Positions 12,370 to 25,900 of a stretch of DNA of 64,000 nucleotides are shown piece after piece. The translations under genes were made by a program, and so were the position numbers. The DNA lies in assembly GCF_012489685.1 (NCBI RefSeq), contig NC_080042.1, positions 34,663,158 to 34,727,157 of the forward strand. Reading direction: 5' to 3'. The notes under the pieces were generated by a model. It saw nothing but the letters and a program-made list of their open reading frames with translations, did not search any database and was not told the DNA's origin. The first letter of the stretch is position 1. Each line of letters starts with the position of its first letter. The stretch is from Lotus japonicus. Lineage: Eukaryota > Streptophyta > Magnoliopsida > Fabales > Fabaceae.

Positions 12370-14435
12370 AAAAGTAACTTACTTTAATATTAACTTACTT
12401 AGTTAGATAAGTGAATCATTCAATTAGAACAGAAAAATACTTAGTGAGATATGATTAACTGACATAGTTAGATAAATTAACCATTTTATTATGAGTTTAA
12501 TTTTGATGCACCGACGGGGTAAATTTTTTTTACACCGTCAACCAATCAGATTTCAAGGATGTGGCATGTCAATTAATGAAATTAAAAAAAAAAAGAGATT
12601 TTCTCACAATCTTGAAATCTGATAAAAGTAACTTACTTTAATATTAACTTACTTAGTTAGATAAGTGAATCATTCAATTAGAACAGTAAAATACTTTGTG
12701 GGATATGATTAACCAACATAGTTAGATAAATTAACCATTATATTATGAGTTTAATTTTGATGCACCGACGGGGTAAATTTTTTTTACACCGTCAACCAAT
12801 CAGATTTCAAGGATGTGTCATGTAAATTAATGAAATTAAAAAAAGAGAGAGATTTTCTCACAATCTTGAAATCTGATAAAAGTAACTTACTTTAAGATTT
12901 ACTTACCTAGTTAGATAAGTGAATCATTCAATTAGAACAGTAAAATACTTTGTGGGATATAATTAACGGACATAGTTAGATAAATTAATCATTCTAATAT
13001 GACTTTAATTGTGATGCACCGCCGGGGTAAAGTTTTTTGACACCTTCAGCCAATCAGATTTCAAGGATGTGTCATGTCAATTAATGAAATTAAATAAAAA
13101 GAGAGATTTTCTCACATTCTTGAAATCTGATAAAAGTAACTTACTTTAAGATTAACTTACTTAGTTGGATAAGTGAATCATTCAATTAGAACAGTAAGTA
13201 CTTTGTGGGATATGATTAACTGACACAGTTAGATAAATTAACCATTTTATTATGAGTTTAATTTTGATGCACCGACGGCGTAAACTTTTTTTACACCGTC
13301 AACCAATCAAACTTGAAGGATGTTTCATGTCAATTAATGAAATTAAATAAAAAGAGAGATTTTCTCATATTGTTACAAATCTGATAAGAGTAACTTACTT
13401 TAAGATTAAGTTACTTAGTTAGGTAAGTGAATCATTCAATTAGAACAGCAAAATACTTTGTGGGATATGATTAACTGACATAGTTAAAAAAATTAATCAT
13501 TCTATTATGAGTTGGATTTTGATGGACCGACGGCGTAAACTTTTTTACACCGTCAACCAATCAAATTTCAAGGATGTTTCATGTCAATTAATGAAATTAA
13601 ATAAAAAGAGAGATTTTCTCACATTGTTACAAATCTGATAAGAGTAACTTACTTTAAGATTAAGTTACTTAGTTAGATAAGTGGATCATTCAATTAGAAC
13701 AGCAAAATACTTTGTGGGATATGATTAACTGTCATAGTTACATAAATTAATCATTCTATTATGAGTTTGAAAGAGAGATTTTCTCACATTCTTATAATCT
13801 GATAAAAGTAACTTACTTTAAGATTAACTTACTTAGTTAGATAAGTGAATCATTCAATTAGAACAGTAAATTACTTTGTGAGATATGATTAACTGTCATA
13901 GTTACATAAATTAATCATTCTATTATGAGTTTAATTTTGATGCACCGACGGCGTAAACTTTTTTTACACAGTCAACCAATCAAATTTGAAGGATGTTTCA
14001 TGTCAATTAATGAAATTAAATAAAAAGAGAGATTTTCTCACATTGTTACAAATCTGATAAGAGTAACTTACTTTAAGATTAAGTTACTTAGTTAGATAAG
14101 TGAATCATTCAATTAGAACAGTAAGTACTTTGTGGGATATGATTAACTGACACAGTTACATAAATTAATCATTCTATTAGGAGTTTGATTTTGATGCACC
14201 GACGGCGTAAACTTTTTTTACACCGTCAACCAATCAGATTTCAAGGATGTTTCATGTCAATTAATGAAATTAAATAAAAAGAGAGATTTTCTCACATTCT
14301 TATAATCTGATAAAAGTAACTTACTTTAAGATTAACTTACATAGTTAGATAAGTGAATCATTCAATTAGAACAGTATATTACTCGGTGGGATATGATTAA
14401 CTGACATAGTTACATGAATTAATCATTCTCTACTA
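12370..14435 (+). repeat. Tandem array, nine copies of a ~254 bp unit
   Basis: The phrase AGTTAGATAAGTGAATCATT (or close variants) recurs at 12401, 12655, 12909, 13163, 13417, 13671, 13835, 14090 and 14343, so the spacing is 254-255 bp except for one unit shortened by about 90 bp. Most units carry a MITE-like piece: GATGCACCGACGGNGTAAA, a T-run, ACACCGTCAACCAATCAGA, then an internal inverted pair (ATCAGATTTCAAG / CTTGAAATCTGAT). The MITE portion lacks its second outer end, so a truncated MITE appears to have been amplified as part of a larger unit. No protein coding is evident. Confidence 0.9.
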
Positions 14436-15100
14436 TTATAAGGGAAAATTAATTTGTTGGAAATGACTAATCCATTGTTTTGATATGAAGTTAAAAAGAC
14501 TGAATCACATTGCTATATAAAATTAAACTGAAGCTCTAATGAAACATGTTTAGGTTTGTAGCAGAATAATAAAAAAGCATCAATTGAATGGATATGTCTA
14601 TTGATGGATATGTCTATTCTAGTGATTTGATATGTAGTTAAAATGTTGGAATCACAATCATATACCCATTTTGGCCGTGGCAAATACGATTGCTGTCGTT
14701 TAGACTCTCCAATTGTGCTTAACAATAACTTACTTCGTGAGATATCACTATTCCATCGTTTTGTAAGGAATTAAGGTATTATAAGTTAGTATATAAGAAA
14801 TTCAGTGTTTCCAGATGATTCCTTAATTTAAGAAACCAACTCTATACTTAGTCAGGCATACTGGTATAATCCATGTTGACGATGCAAAGTACCTTAGTTT
14901 TATTCATATTCATAACCATGTTCACTGGAACTGGCATTTTCTGGAACAAACTTAAGTAAAACTACACTGGGAAATGAAAAAACAAACGTACTTAATACGG
15001 GAAAGCCACCAAGTGCAAACATACACTGGTTTTTTAGAAACGTAAACTTGTACTTAGATACTAAAGGCTTAAAACATATGCATCGTCTATAGGATAGATA
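14436..15100. other. Spacer downstream of the RPA1-like gene
   Basis: AT-rich, with a local duplication (GGATATGTCTATT twice near 14590-14615). No gene recognised. It must contain the 3' untranslated region of the minus-strand RPA1-like gene. Confidence 0.4.
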
Positions 15101-17495
15101 TCATATCTTATCCTTTTTCGCCTTTGGCATCACCTTCTTCTTCCGGTTGGACAGAACCTGAACACCTTCATTGTCAGGGGAGGAACTCCTCTTTGGACTT
15201 ATGGTCTCCTGAGTATTTGCTTCCAGGTTAGTGACTGGAAGTTCAGCAGAAAATTCAGCCTCGGTAACCTTGTCACCGGAGACCACGACAAACTCATCCA
15301 GCAAATCCTACAAAAAATGTAGACATAAAATTAATAGTAGTACTTGATGTCTGGAAAATTCACTGAGGTAACACATAATCGAAGAAACTCAATTATTACC
15401 TTCCCTATATCTTCATTCCCCTGGACTTGAGGGTTGAGAGTGGATTGAGGGGTAAGCAGCTCCCGGCTAGAAGATGCACCAACCTTTATCCCGTATTCAT
15501 TAAGATCAGCCCCAGCATTAGGTAAATAAGCATAACAAAAATAAGGGAGATAAGGACGTACGGTAAGATCTAATTGCAATTTTTTGAACTGCTCGATAAT
15601 CAATTCATCAGTGCAGACGCGCTTAACACGATACGTAGTCTCAAATCTGGACCTATCAAATCTCTGACCCAGGAAATTCTTCACCTCAATCTTAAAAAGA
15701 GCAGCTCTCCCAAACACACGGGTGAATTCAACAGGCATCCCAATATCACCTTCATTCTATAAGGGCGTCAAAATTAAATGCAATGCGAGAATGCAATACT
15801 TGAATATACAAACGTAATCCGGAACGAAAACACTATATAATTAATGTACCCTATCACAGGACTCGACCATCTCAGTGCATGTTTTCCCAAGCAGTGCTGT
15901 GGCTTCCTTGTCAAAGAGGATGAAATTAGCACATCCAGAGTTATCTTCCACCCTAACTTGAAGACGAAACCTTTGCACCAATTTAACAACCAGTCAAACA
16001 TTGATGCATTTTCCTATATAAAAATTATATTTAACCCAAAATGAAATATTGATATGATTACTACACAGATCAACACACCTTGGGTAAACAGCCATAACAT
16101 GGCGATTACATCCCTCGCAGAAAAACATTTTTTCGTCAGCATAAACCTTACGGCTGCATCTACAGGCAGTATACCACCATTCCAGACCTTCTTCCATAGG
16201 GAGGATGGTCCCATACACAACACAAACACAGTCCTACAACAACCAGATTACATTGAACATGTTCTCAGAAGATTCGAACAAACCATAAGAAAACTTAAAT
16301 CACATAACACCTTGTTTACCTTTTTAATATCCCTCAGTTCAGCAATGGACTTAGGGCTAGTCAAGACCAAAAAGTCATCTTCACCAGATACGGTTTTCGA
16401 ATCAGACAACTGGCTTAGTGAATGGGATGCACTCGCATTAGCTTCTAAGTAACTGGGAATCATGAACGCATTATTCATCATCATATACATTTAAATTTAA
16501 TAAATGATCTACATAAACATATTAAATACATACTTTGATTTCAACACAGTTGCCATAGGAACATCAGGGTCAAAAAGTATTTTGGTAGCACCATGAACGT
16601 TCTGAAGACTGTTGTTCCCCTGGAATGATTTCACTTTGGCAAACTGAATAATGACAACCGGGTTGTTGAGTTCACCACCGGCAAGATAATTTGCCAATTC
16701 ATCAACATAGGCTCCAAATAGGGCACACTCAACCCTAAGCCTGATACAATGCAAAAAATCAGTAACACGTTTTGGTTTGTTTAAAACAGAACATTGATTT
16801 GATAAAATTACCCGGCAGACTCAATCTCAATGACATTCATCTTAGATTTCTTTCCATTAGTCACAATCTCCCTCTCAACTCCGACACCAGTCAAAATGCC
16901 AATGACATCTGCAAACATAATTCAAAACCGGTTATATAAGGAGAAAAATTAAGTTATACAGGTGGTTACAACATATATTCAGATAGCAAAACTTACCAAT
17001 CAGATAAGTCGAATCAAATCCAGGGGACAAAAGGTCAGCAAGGGATACAAAGCTGTAGGGAAACTCATCAATAGTAATCTGGGGCATGGGCCGCACTTCT
17101 GTGTTATACATGAAGCATATCTTATAACTGTGTCTCGTAGGTTTATAATCCTCGCTTTCATCCACCAAAACGAAAGAGGACAAATTGTAGACATTGCCCT
17201 CAACCAGTAACTTCTCAAACTTGTACATCAGGGTCTTCTTGATAGTCGCATGGATCTTGGAACCCTGACATGTATAACAACAACCAACCATTAACCTTAT
17301 TTACAAATTAAAATTCAAACAATAAACGGAACATTACTGTCATACCTTGTTATCCATCAGCACCAACTCAAGAGAAAGGGGCAACTTCGATGAGGCAAAA
17401 CCTTGACTGTACCAAATGCGAACCACCTTCACCAAAATCCTCCAATGATGCTTCCCAGAACGAAGCTCATCAACATTGTGGTAAACAAACTCCAT
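15101..17495 (-). CDS. RPA1-like single-stranded DNA-binding protein (564 aa, nine exons)
   Basis: Exons on the minus strand: 17495-17346, 17264-16997, 16908-16812, 16740-16534, 16452-16320, 16233-16079, 15970-15850, 15756-15400, 15307-15101. All introns are GT-AG and the 1695 nt join is open. Residues 1-140 form the first OB fold (IHATIKKTLMYKF; the DUF223/DBD-A region). Residues about 140-245 form the second OB fold (ALFGAYVDEL, VVIIQFAKVKSFQG). Residues 286-500 form the C-terminal OB fold with a zinc ribbon (ACRC...FFCEGC). The last 40 residues are basic and may hold a nuclear signal. The N-terminal protein-interaction domain of canonical RPA70 is absent and the protein is shorter, as in the expanded plant RPA1-like group. 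Such proteins bind ssDNA in replication or repair; related copies also occur in plant Helitrons, but I see no Rep/helicase here. Intact, probably functional. Confidence 0.9.
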
Positions 17496-17587
17496 AGCGG
17501 ATCAAGAAAGGAACAGGTGAACTCAAGATATAGAACACAACTAAAACAGAATGGAAGGGTGTGTAATTTTGATGAAATGTGCAGCGA

Positions 17588-17595
17588 TATTTATA
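17588..17595 (-). promoter_or_regulatory. TATA box of the RPA1-like gene
   Basis: TATAAATA on the minus strand about 93 bp upstream of the ATG at 17495, a normal distance for a plant core promoter. Confidence 0.55.
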
Positions 17596-17599
17596 GTAC

Positions 17600-18138
17600 A
17601 AAGAAGCATATGAAGGAGTAAAAATTGAGATTCAAATAATGGGACAAAAGATATACCAAGGTTCCAGCACGAAATATATAACAGACTGACATACCACACT
17701 CAGATTTAAAAACCTATCTTTGTACTGGAGGCACAAAACATATACATATATATAGCCTTTGACAAAAACAACCTTTGAAAGAAAAGGAAACCAAGGAATT
17801 CTGCTAAACTGACGCGTGGCAAATTGTTGAGGGAAGGCCACGTTGGATTTTTGTCTTGGTAAAGGGCTTGTGCTTTGTATCTAGTATAGATAGATTTCTA
17901 GCCACTTTTGACTTTTACCTGCAATTTTTTTGGGGTTCGGGCTGCAGCATTTACTTAATCCAATTTTTTAAAGGTGAGCTGAACTGATTAAGACTTAAGA
18001 GATGATCTTATATTATATTATTGAATGTGACTTCTTTCTTTTAGCTTAAAATACATAGTTGCCACTTGCCACTGAATATTGCAGAACAGGTTGCTCATTA
18101 TGAATATATATATACAGGGATGTATCATATGAGAAAAA
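17600..18138. other. Upstream spacer of the RPA1-like gene
   Basis: Apart from presumed promoter sequence I see no gene or repeat I can name. Confidence 0.4.
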
Positions 18139-18344
18139 TGTTCTTATATGAGAAAATAAGAATAAATCATGACCGTTAGATCTAATCATGAATGGTCAAG
18201 ATTAAAACAATTTAATTCTCACACGATCACTTAAAAATGTCATGTGACTTTTTTAAAATGTCACATGACTTCATGTTTTAATCTAGACCATTCATGATTA
18301 GATCTAACGGTCATGATTTATTCTTATTTTCTCATATAAGAACA
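18139..18344. mobile_element. Foldback MITE with 59 bp perfect inverted repeats
   Basis: TGTTCTTATATGAGAAAATA... at the left is the exact reverse complement of the right end, over 59 bp. The centre contains a second small inverted pair (CATGTGAC / GTCACATG). The perfect arms suggest recent insertion. No target duplication could be assigned with confidence, so the superfamily is left open. Confidence 0.85.
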
Positions 18345-19950
18345 TCATACATACCTCAGTATTAGCCTACTTGGGATTTCATCTGCGCGTTGAGTTGACT
18401 CGGACAAGAACTTGCTCTTATTCTGTTAAATTTTCTCAGCCCAGTAAGATTTGGCATGAGGAAACCAGGTATGTACATTTATTTTGGGTAAAGGATTAAT
18501 TGAACTGCATATGTGTTTCCTTTTGCAGATCCTGCTTATACCCTTTTTTCTTTTATGCCAAGAAATCTTATGTGAAGTTGTGGTTTTGATGAATTAACTG
18601 TTTGACTAGACACGTTGGGTTGTTGTGGTAGATTATTCATTTTCCTTTATGTAATTTCCTTGGTTGTTCAATGAAGTAGTGCCTATTTAAGAAACACACT
18701 TCATGTCATGCGGTGAGGGCCTGAGTTCAATCCCAATTTAAGTGTATCCTTCCAACCTCAAATACCATACCATTTCACCAAGCCCACCTCCTTCACAAAC
18801 TTAGCATTATTGCTTCCAAACATGAAACATCCTCCTCATAATATAAACCATGCATGGATTAAGAAAAGTAATATGTGCAATTTCCACAGAGCATGGAACA
18901 TACAAGCGGGAGGAAATGATAGATTATATTTTGGGTTAAATGTTTTTGGTTATTCCTTATACACTCTAATCTAAAATGGGCCCTATAAAAAAGTTTCATA
19001 GTTTTTAATCCTTAAAAAAAATTTGATTGAAAATAATCATTATGGTATCGTTAAACATTTTTGAAATACTTTTTACCTGTTCAACACCCCTTGTGGGCAA
19101 TCTTAGTCAGATAAGTCTCCACATGTAATTTTCACATCAGTTTTTGTCATTTAAAATTCACTTTCGTCAAATTTAGTATTTCTCTTCCTCCTCCCACCCA
19201 TCACGGCATCACTCCTTCTCCTACCATTTTTTTCTGGTCACTCAAACCTTCTCCTTCATCTCCCAACATATTTGATTAGGGATTAAAAACAAACAAAAAC
19301 CCTATCCCATAAAGAAAAAAATAACATAATAGAAGTTCAAATTGAGCTTATCGAAAAAGAGGAAAGAGAATAACACACCAGAAAAAGAGCATAATATGAT
19401 GAAATAAGTAACTTTTCAATGAAAGTAAATAAATGGTCAAGAGAGGAGGGATGGACTTATAAAGGTGTAAAAGGAAAGAAAAAAATTGCTAGTAGACATG
19501 TTAAAACAATTATTTATAACATGAATTAAATAAAATACCATTAATTATAAAAAATAAAATTGTGAATGATATTTTACAAATATATAAATACAGCGGTAGA
19601 AGTTTCAACTGTTTCACACTTTCACCTATTAACCAATAATATACTAAATAAAACAACTTAATTTACCATTAAATTGTTTAGTAATGTATTTTCACCTAGT
19701 CCATCAATTATTGAAAGATCTACTTCCCAAGCTAAATAGCTTCTCTAAGTAGTCATGTTGTCCGAGAATGTTGTACCAAAAATTGATTGAAAATGGACTC
19801 GATCAGAAAAGTTGGATGCAGCAAGAATCATATATATACAAAAATACTATTATTATGTCTATCCAACAAGTTTTGGAGATACAGCTAGCAAAGAATCGGA
19901 TATATACAAAAATACTACTATTATGAAACGTGCCTTCCAATTTCCAAACA
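18345..19950. other. Gene-free spacer with degenerate repeats
   Basis: AT-rich. A stretch near 18950-19140 (GGGTTAAATGTTTTTGGT followed by a pyrimidine/purine-poor segment) resembles the ends of common dispersed plant repeats but lacks a partner end. A short direct repeat (ATATATACAAAAATACTA) is at about 19831 and 19898. No gene seen. Confidence 0.4.
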
Positions 19951-22900
19951 CTACAATTTGAGTGTAATGGTTCTTACAACATTTTTCCTTTTCTTACAGT
20001 GATTTTGAAGTGAATTGTTATCAACTGTGCCGAGACCAGATAATCGAATGCCATAGGAGGCAAGACGGTTAATATCCCTTGGTATGGGAGACTGCCAAAG
20101 ACCTTCCCACCAAGCAGAAGGAAGAACTGGTGTGAAGGCACATTGATTTCCCTGGTTATGACAACTCAAAGGTCCACCATATCTGTTCCACACATGTCCC
20201 CAACCAATCTGATTCTTCAGGCCATCTTTCAACAAGTTACTCTGGAAACTGCTCAAGAACAAAAACCCTGAACTAGACGAGTTGTCCCCTGAACAAAAAC
20301 ATTCCATTTATCATACGATGCTTCAACAGTAGTATTTTCTAGGCTTAATTGTATTTTTGGTCCCCTACTTTTTTTTTGAATTAATCGAGTCCCTCCAGTT
20401 TTAAAATTAAGCGAATTTGGCCCCTCTTACAATTTTCATATGTATAAAACCATTAAATCTTCATTTTCTTTTCAAATATTTTAGAGACTGAGATGGATTT
20501 AATTTATAATAAGTTTTGAAGAATATTGAAGGATATGAGATTAAGGGCCCGTTTGGTGCGACGTATAGTATAAGGCCTGATAGTATAAGACCTGATAGTA
20601 TTAGGCCTGATAGTATAAGCCCTGATAACTTTTTTATACTATCCAGCGTTTGGACATACTCTGTATAATTTACCATATCGTTTAAATTGATGCAATTTTA
20701 TGTTTAATGAAGTATTGAATAATGGTATATAATAAAAATCAAATATGGAGATGATTATAACGGTGGTGGCGGTGGTGATGGAAGTAGTGGTAGGTTGGTG
20801 GTGGTGGTGGCAATGGTGGTAGGTTGGTGTTGGTGGCGGTGGTGGTGACAGTGGAGATAGGTTGGAGGTGGTGGTGGCAGTGATGGTGGTGGCGATGATA
20901 GGGTGGTGGTGGTGGTGGTAAGGCGGTGGTGGAGGCAATGGTGGTGGTGGTGGCGATAGGGTGGTGGTTGTGGTGTCGGTGGTGGCAATAGAGTGGTGAC
21001 GATAGGGTGGTGGTTGTGGTGTCGGTGGCGGCGGTAGGGCGGCGGCGGTGGTGGTGGCGGTGGCGGCAACACCGGTGGTGGCGGTGGTGGTGATCGGGTG
21101 GTGGCGGTGGTGGCAGCGATGGTGGTTGTGGTGTTGGCGACGATAGAGTGTGGTGGTGGTGGTAAGGCGGTGGCGGCTTAGTAAGGTGGCGGCGATGGTG
21201 GAGGGTGGAGGCAATGGTGGTGGTGGTGGTGGCGGCGACGGTGATCGGGTGGTGGCGGTGGTGGTGGTGGTGGCGACGACGGTGATCGGGTGGAGGCAAT
21301 GGTGGTGGTGGTGGTGGCGGCGACGGTGATCGGGTGACGGCGACGGTGGAGGCAATGGTGGTGGTGGTGGTGGCGGCGACGGTGGAGGGTGGAGGCAATG
21401 GTGGTGGTGGTGGTGGCAGTGACGGTGATCGGGTGGCGGCGGTGGTGGTGGTGGTGGCGGCGACAGTGATCGGGTGGTGGCGGTGGTGGTGCCAATGATG
21501 GTGTAAGTTGGCAGCAATAGAGGGTGGTGGTGATGGTGACTTATACATCACAACCTTATCATGCCTTATCCATCACTCACATGATGGATTAAATAATACG
21601 TCATTTTAACGTATAAGGGGACTTTGATGGATAAGCTTATACAATACAATGTCATCACCAAACAATGGATAAACTCATAATGTATTGTATAAGCTTATAC
21701 TATCATGCCTAATACGGCGTGCCAAACGAGCCCTAAGGTTTGAAGAAATGGAATATTGAGATTTTTTAATTGATTGAAATTTAATATTTTGAAAAGTGGC
21801 TTTTGAGAGAATAATGTCGACAGTGATTAAATTAATTCAAGTAGTTAAGATTTTTCTAAGAAATGAGAATTTGAGATTTTTAAGTAAACTAATAACTATA
21901 TTCTAAGAATTAAGAACTTGAGGGACATGATTTGCAATAATTAAAAGCTTGAGGAACTAAATCTACTCAAAAATAATTTGGAGGACTAAAATCACCCATA
22001 GTCAAAACTAGGAAGGCCAACAGTGTTATTAAATCTATTTTTTAACAAAATTTGATACTTGAAAGAATTGGAGTAGCATGGTATTGCAGTTAGTTAGCAG
22101 AAATACCCACCCAGATTGTATGTTGCCGCCAATGCAGCAATTAATTGAGCATAGGTAGTCCCAACACGCCGATGTGCTCCAGAAACGGTAGCATATCTTG
22201 CACGAGATGCAAGAAAAAAGTCAACAAAAGCAACCCATCTAGGTGCTGTGCCCCAATCCTTCCTTCTAAAATTTGAATTTTGCAAACCTTTAAATATACT
22301 TCCTCTGAATTTTTCATAATCAAAATGAAGAACCTAGGGAAAGAAGATGTGTATAAGAGTCAAAGGAACACAAATTTTACTGCATATTTTTATAGTCTCA
22401 TTGTACATCATGCTTCAAAAGTAAACAACATACTAGATACTATGAAGCAAACAAATTATCAATAGAGAAGTCAAGCAATGTTGAAAATAACACGATGATA
22501 TGTGTTGTATCTGGTGTATGTGAAGTTTTTTTTTTTTTTGCATTAACAATGCTAAAGATTTTCTGTATTGAAAGTAACACATTGCCTGTTCATATGATCA
22601 GATATATGATTTCATTGTTACCCTTGTTTTAGAGATTAATATGTTGGCATTTGCATACCAGAATCAAGAGCTGAAAAATTACCTCCGCAAATTCACTTAT
22701 GTTAGACTTGATACTCTTAACAAGAGAAGGTGTATCTGACACAAGAACCACCCTTGGTCTTGATGAAATTAGGTGATGACTCCGTATGGCTTTTTTTATG
22801 CAATGCAATGCTGCCTGTACAGCTCTTACAGACCTGAAGAGGATATTTCCATCCAAAAAAGAGAAAAGGATGAGTAAGATATTAATTGACATTTCTGAAA

Positions 22901-25900
22901 GTAGATCAAAATATTAATTGGATATCAGAAATCTATTCAATTTGGTAATAAATATCTCAGATCTAAAGGGACTCGTAAAGTTCTCATAACTGTTCGAAAG
23001 AGTGTGTGAAAGATATTCATATCAGGGACCCGTAGTAACACATCAATTAAACCATATCAAACCAAATGCTGTATCCCACATACCTAGTACCATTTCAGTA
23101 TTATTCAGAAGGAACAAATAACAATGCTTCAGAAGTAAGTTCCCAGACGTTTGTAGAGGAGACTAATTAACATACTGAGAAATATGATTAACAGGTTTCT
23201 GGGCTTCAACAGCCTCATTTATCAATCAAGCATTGTATTTTTTCCCCATTCAATGAAAGTAATTTGGATTTCCATTACCTGTTCATAAGCATCCGCATAT
23301 GCAATGAGATGTCAGGAATCTTCCCACCCCCAATAACCCAATTGACAGCAGCCTCAACATCTTCTGATGGAGATATGAGAACTCTCATGAGCTCCCCAAA
23401 TACGTTTGGTCGTAATCCTAAAACTTGTGGATCACCAAATAAATCAAGAGCAGCAATCCTCATCCGAGAGTGTATATTCTTTAAGAAAAATTGTGCCGCC
23501 ACAGAATCAGTAGTTCCTTGAAACCTAAAACACAGTTTATGGTCATTTTATTATGCCTGTAGATAGGGACTGATATTATATCAAGCATGCACACCTTACC
23601 ATATGATAGGTTGCTTCCATTTAATCCAATTGCTACATAGAACATTTGTTTCAACTGGTTTTTCAAAATCATCAGTCCTAATAACCAGTTTTCGTCCATA
23701 TTTGCTTTCACAACCATTGCTTCTCCACAGATGCTTGATTTCTTTCATCGTAAAGGTAAAGTTGGAATAAGAAATGTAGTCCCCAAAAGGATATTTTCCT
23801 CTGAAATGTGCAAGACGGTGATAATCAGATAATGGAAAAGATAAAACTATGTTCAATACAATAACTGTAACAGTGCTGATGGTTTAGTCATTTCAGATTC
23901 AATCATAATGGAATTTGCTTTCAGACAACTTATAACCATCAGAGACTAGTTAAACCAGAAATTAAAAAGGGATCACATTGTGGGTTAACTATAGGGAGCC
24001 TTACTTTGAATTTGCAAGACCTATGACCTCCTAGTCATATGGAAACATCTCCAACTATGGTGCCTACGCTTCCCTTCCAAACCAGGTGTTAGAATTTATC
24101 TTTTTTTAAAGAAAAAGAAAAGCTCTATTATTTATGTTCAAACACCTAATTGTAGCATGTGAATTTTTCATCACATTACCTTATTAAGCAGCCAAGTCAA
24201 ATGGTTAAATCAGTTACCGGTCCAAGCCAACTTGAAAAACAATGATTTGTAGTTGATATAAATATGCAACATTCAAACATCAAATCCATTAACAACAGAT
24301 TCCCATAAGTTCTACATATTTCAGTGGCCATAAACAATCTTTCTAAGCTGTCTCAAAAAGTGCATGTAAATAGGTTGGTATATGCATATTGCAAAAAAAT
24401 TCTGGCACAAGTTATAATTTAAAGCTATCACAGATATTCATTCAAGAAGAGTACATGGATACTTGAGAATTTAATTTCAGTTGACAGAGAGAATGTAAAA
24501 GATTAATTCATAAAAAAGAAAAAGGAACTTAGGCTTCAGGAAGAACCAATGTGCCTGGTTTGGCCAATGATCAAGGACCGGTTTAACATTACACTAAGTG
24601 CTGCAGCAGTTAAGACCTTGTACATTTCGTTCCCAAAACCTGCCTCGGATGTCTTCCCCAGAACAAAGCCATGACTACAGAACTGCTCTGGGGGCAGATC
24701 CCTGACTCTTGAAGCACCTGAAACAAAATCAAAGTCATCTTTTCCGTTGCACAGCGCTTGTATTTACAGGTTCATCATCTAACCAATTGCATCTAAGATA
24801 TAAACTATAACTTGGATATTTACTAAACATTTTTAGGAGAGCAAGCTCACATCAAACAGTAGAGAAATGGCCTTGAGTGTGTGAAATAAATGCAGATAAG
24901 TCAAAATTAACACACTACAGAGTACAAACATGCACAAAATCTAAGCTGCACCAAAGATATTTGTCTCAAAAGATTTATGTTGCTCTCTCTGGAGATATCA
25001 ATACTCCAAATACAATACAACTTGTTAAGAAAATAAACTATAGTTCTTTGAAAATAGTACTTAGCTAACATAATGTTTTGGTTGGAGGGGAATGGGGGGG
25101 AGGGGAGGGGAGGAGAGGGGAGGTTTTTGTTTTAACTTAGTGTGTTTGGTTCAAGTTTTAGGAGGGGAGGGGGGAATGGAGGGGACCAAAATCCCTCATA
25201 ACTCAATTTTGTCTCCCCTCCAAAAGTGGGGGGAATGGGAGGGGAAATATTTTATTGGATAAAAATGCCTTTCCATCGCATGTTTATTCCTCCCAAGTTC
25301 CTTCACTTACGTTGATGCTGGAATGTACTATCTCTGTCACTACTGTTTTCTGCATTCATTCTTCTCTACTGTTTTCTGCATTCATTCTTCACACTGTTTT
25401 TTTTTTCTTTCTGAACATTGAACAATCAACTCAGATTTATGGGGAACAATAATTTAGGTGTTCAAAACATAGAATAGCAGTGAAAATATCAAATGACATG
25501 GACTGAACCTTCTTCTCCATCTTCCATAACCAAAACACCTTACTTTTCCCCCTTCCAAACTACACATTCATACTTGCTGTCATGATAAAAAAAGAAATCT
25601 ACTCCATAAAAACATAACCCAAAAAATCGCTGCTTCTCGCACACTTCCATATTTCAATGCCCACCATCTTTCACCGACCATATTGACAATTTCAGGAAAA
25701 CTTGAACGTGCGGCGTTTCCCACAAATATCCATTGCAAGTTTGCAACCCACCCATCTTCTCAAATTGATACACAATGTCTTGTCCCCTCTATGCTGCTTG
25801 GTATCCAATGCGAGTGGTAGGAAGTAGGAAGAAGATGACACATTGACACTATATGGGGCTTAAGCAAACATGACAATATTTAAAATCTCTACCCTCCCTT

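Larger units (their letters stand above)
20341..22010. repeat. Degenerate repeat in intron 6, split by a Tourist-like element
   Basis: The left end GGCTTAATTGTATTTTTGGT and the right end GGACTAAAATCACCCATAG are loosely inverted to each other, as in a common class of dispersed plant repeats. The middle is interrupted by the element at 20545-21733. Boundaries are approximate. Confidence 0.4.

Noticed and set aside
15101..17495. Helitron carrying the RPA1-like gene
   Set aside because: No Rep/helicase frame and no convincing TC...CTRR ends with hairpin found by eye in the flanks; kept as an open question only.
20639..21551. Several long Pro/His/Thr-rich open frames on the minus strand
   Set aside because: They follow from the GGT/GGC triplet array; all frames are open with no start context or splice structure, and they lie in an intron.
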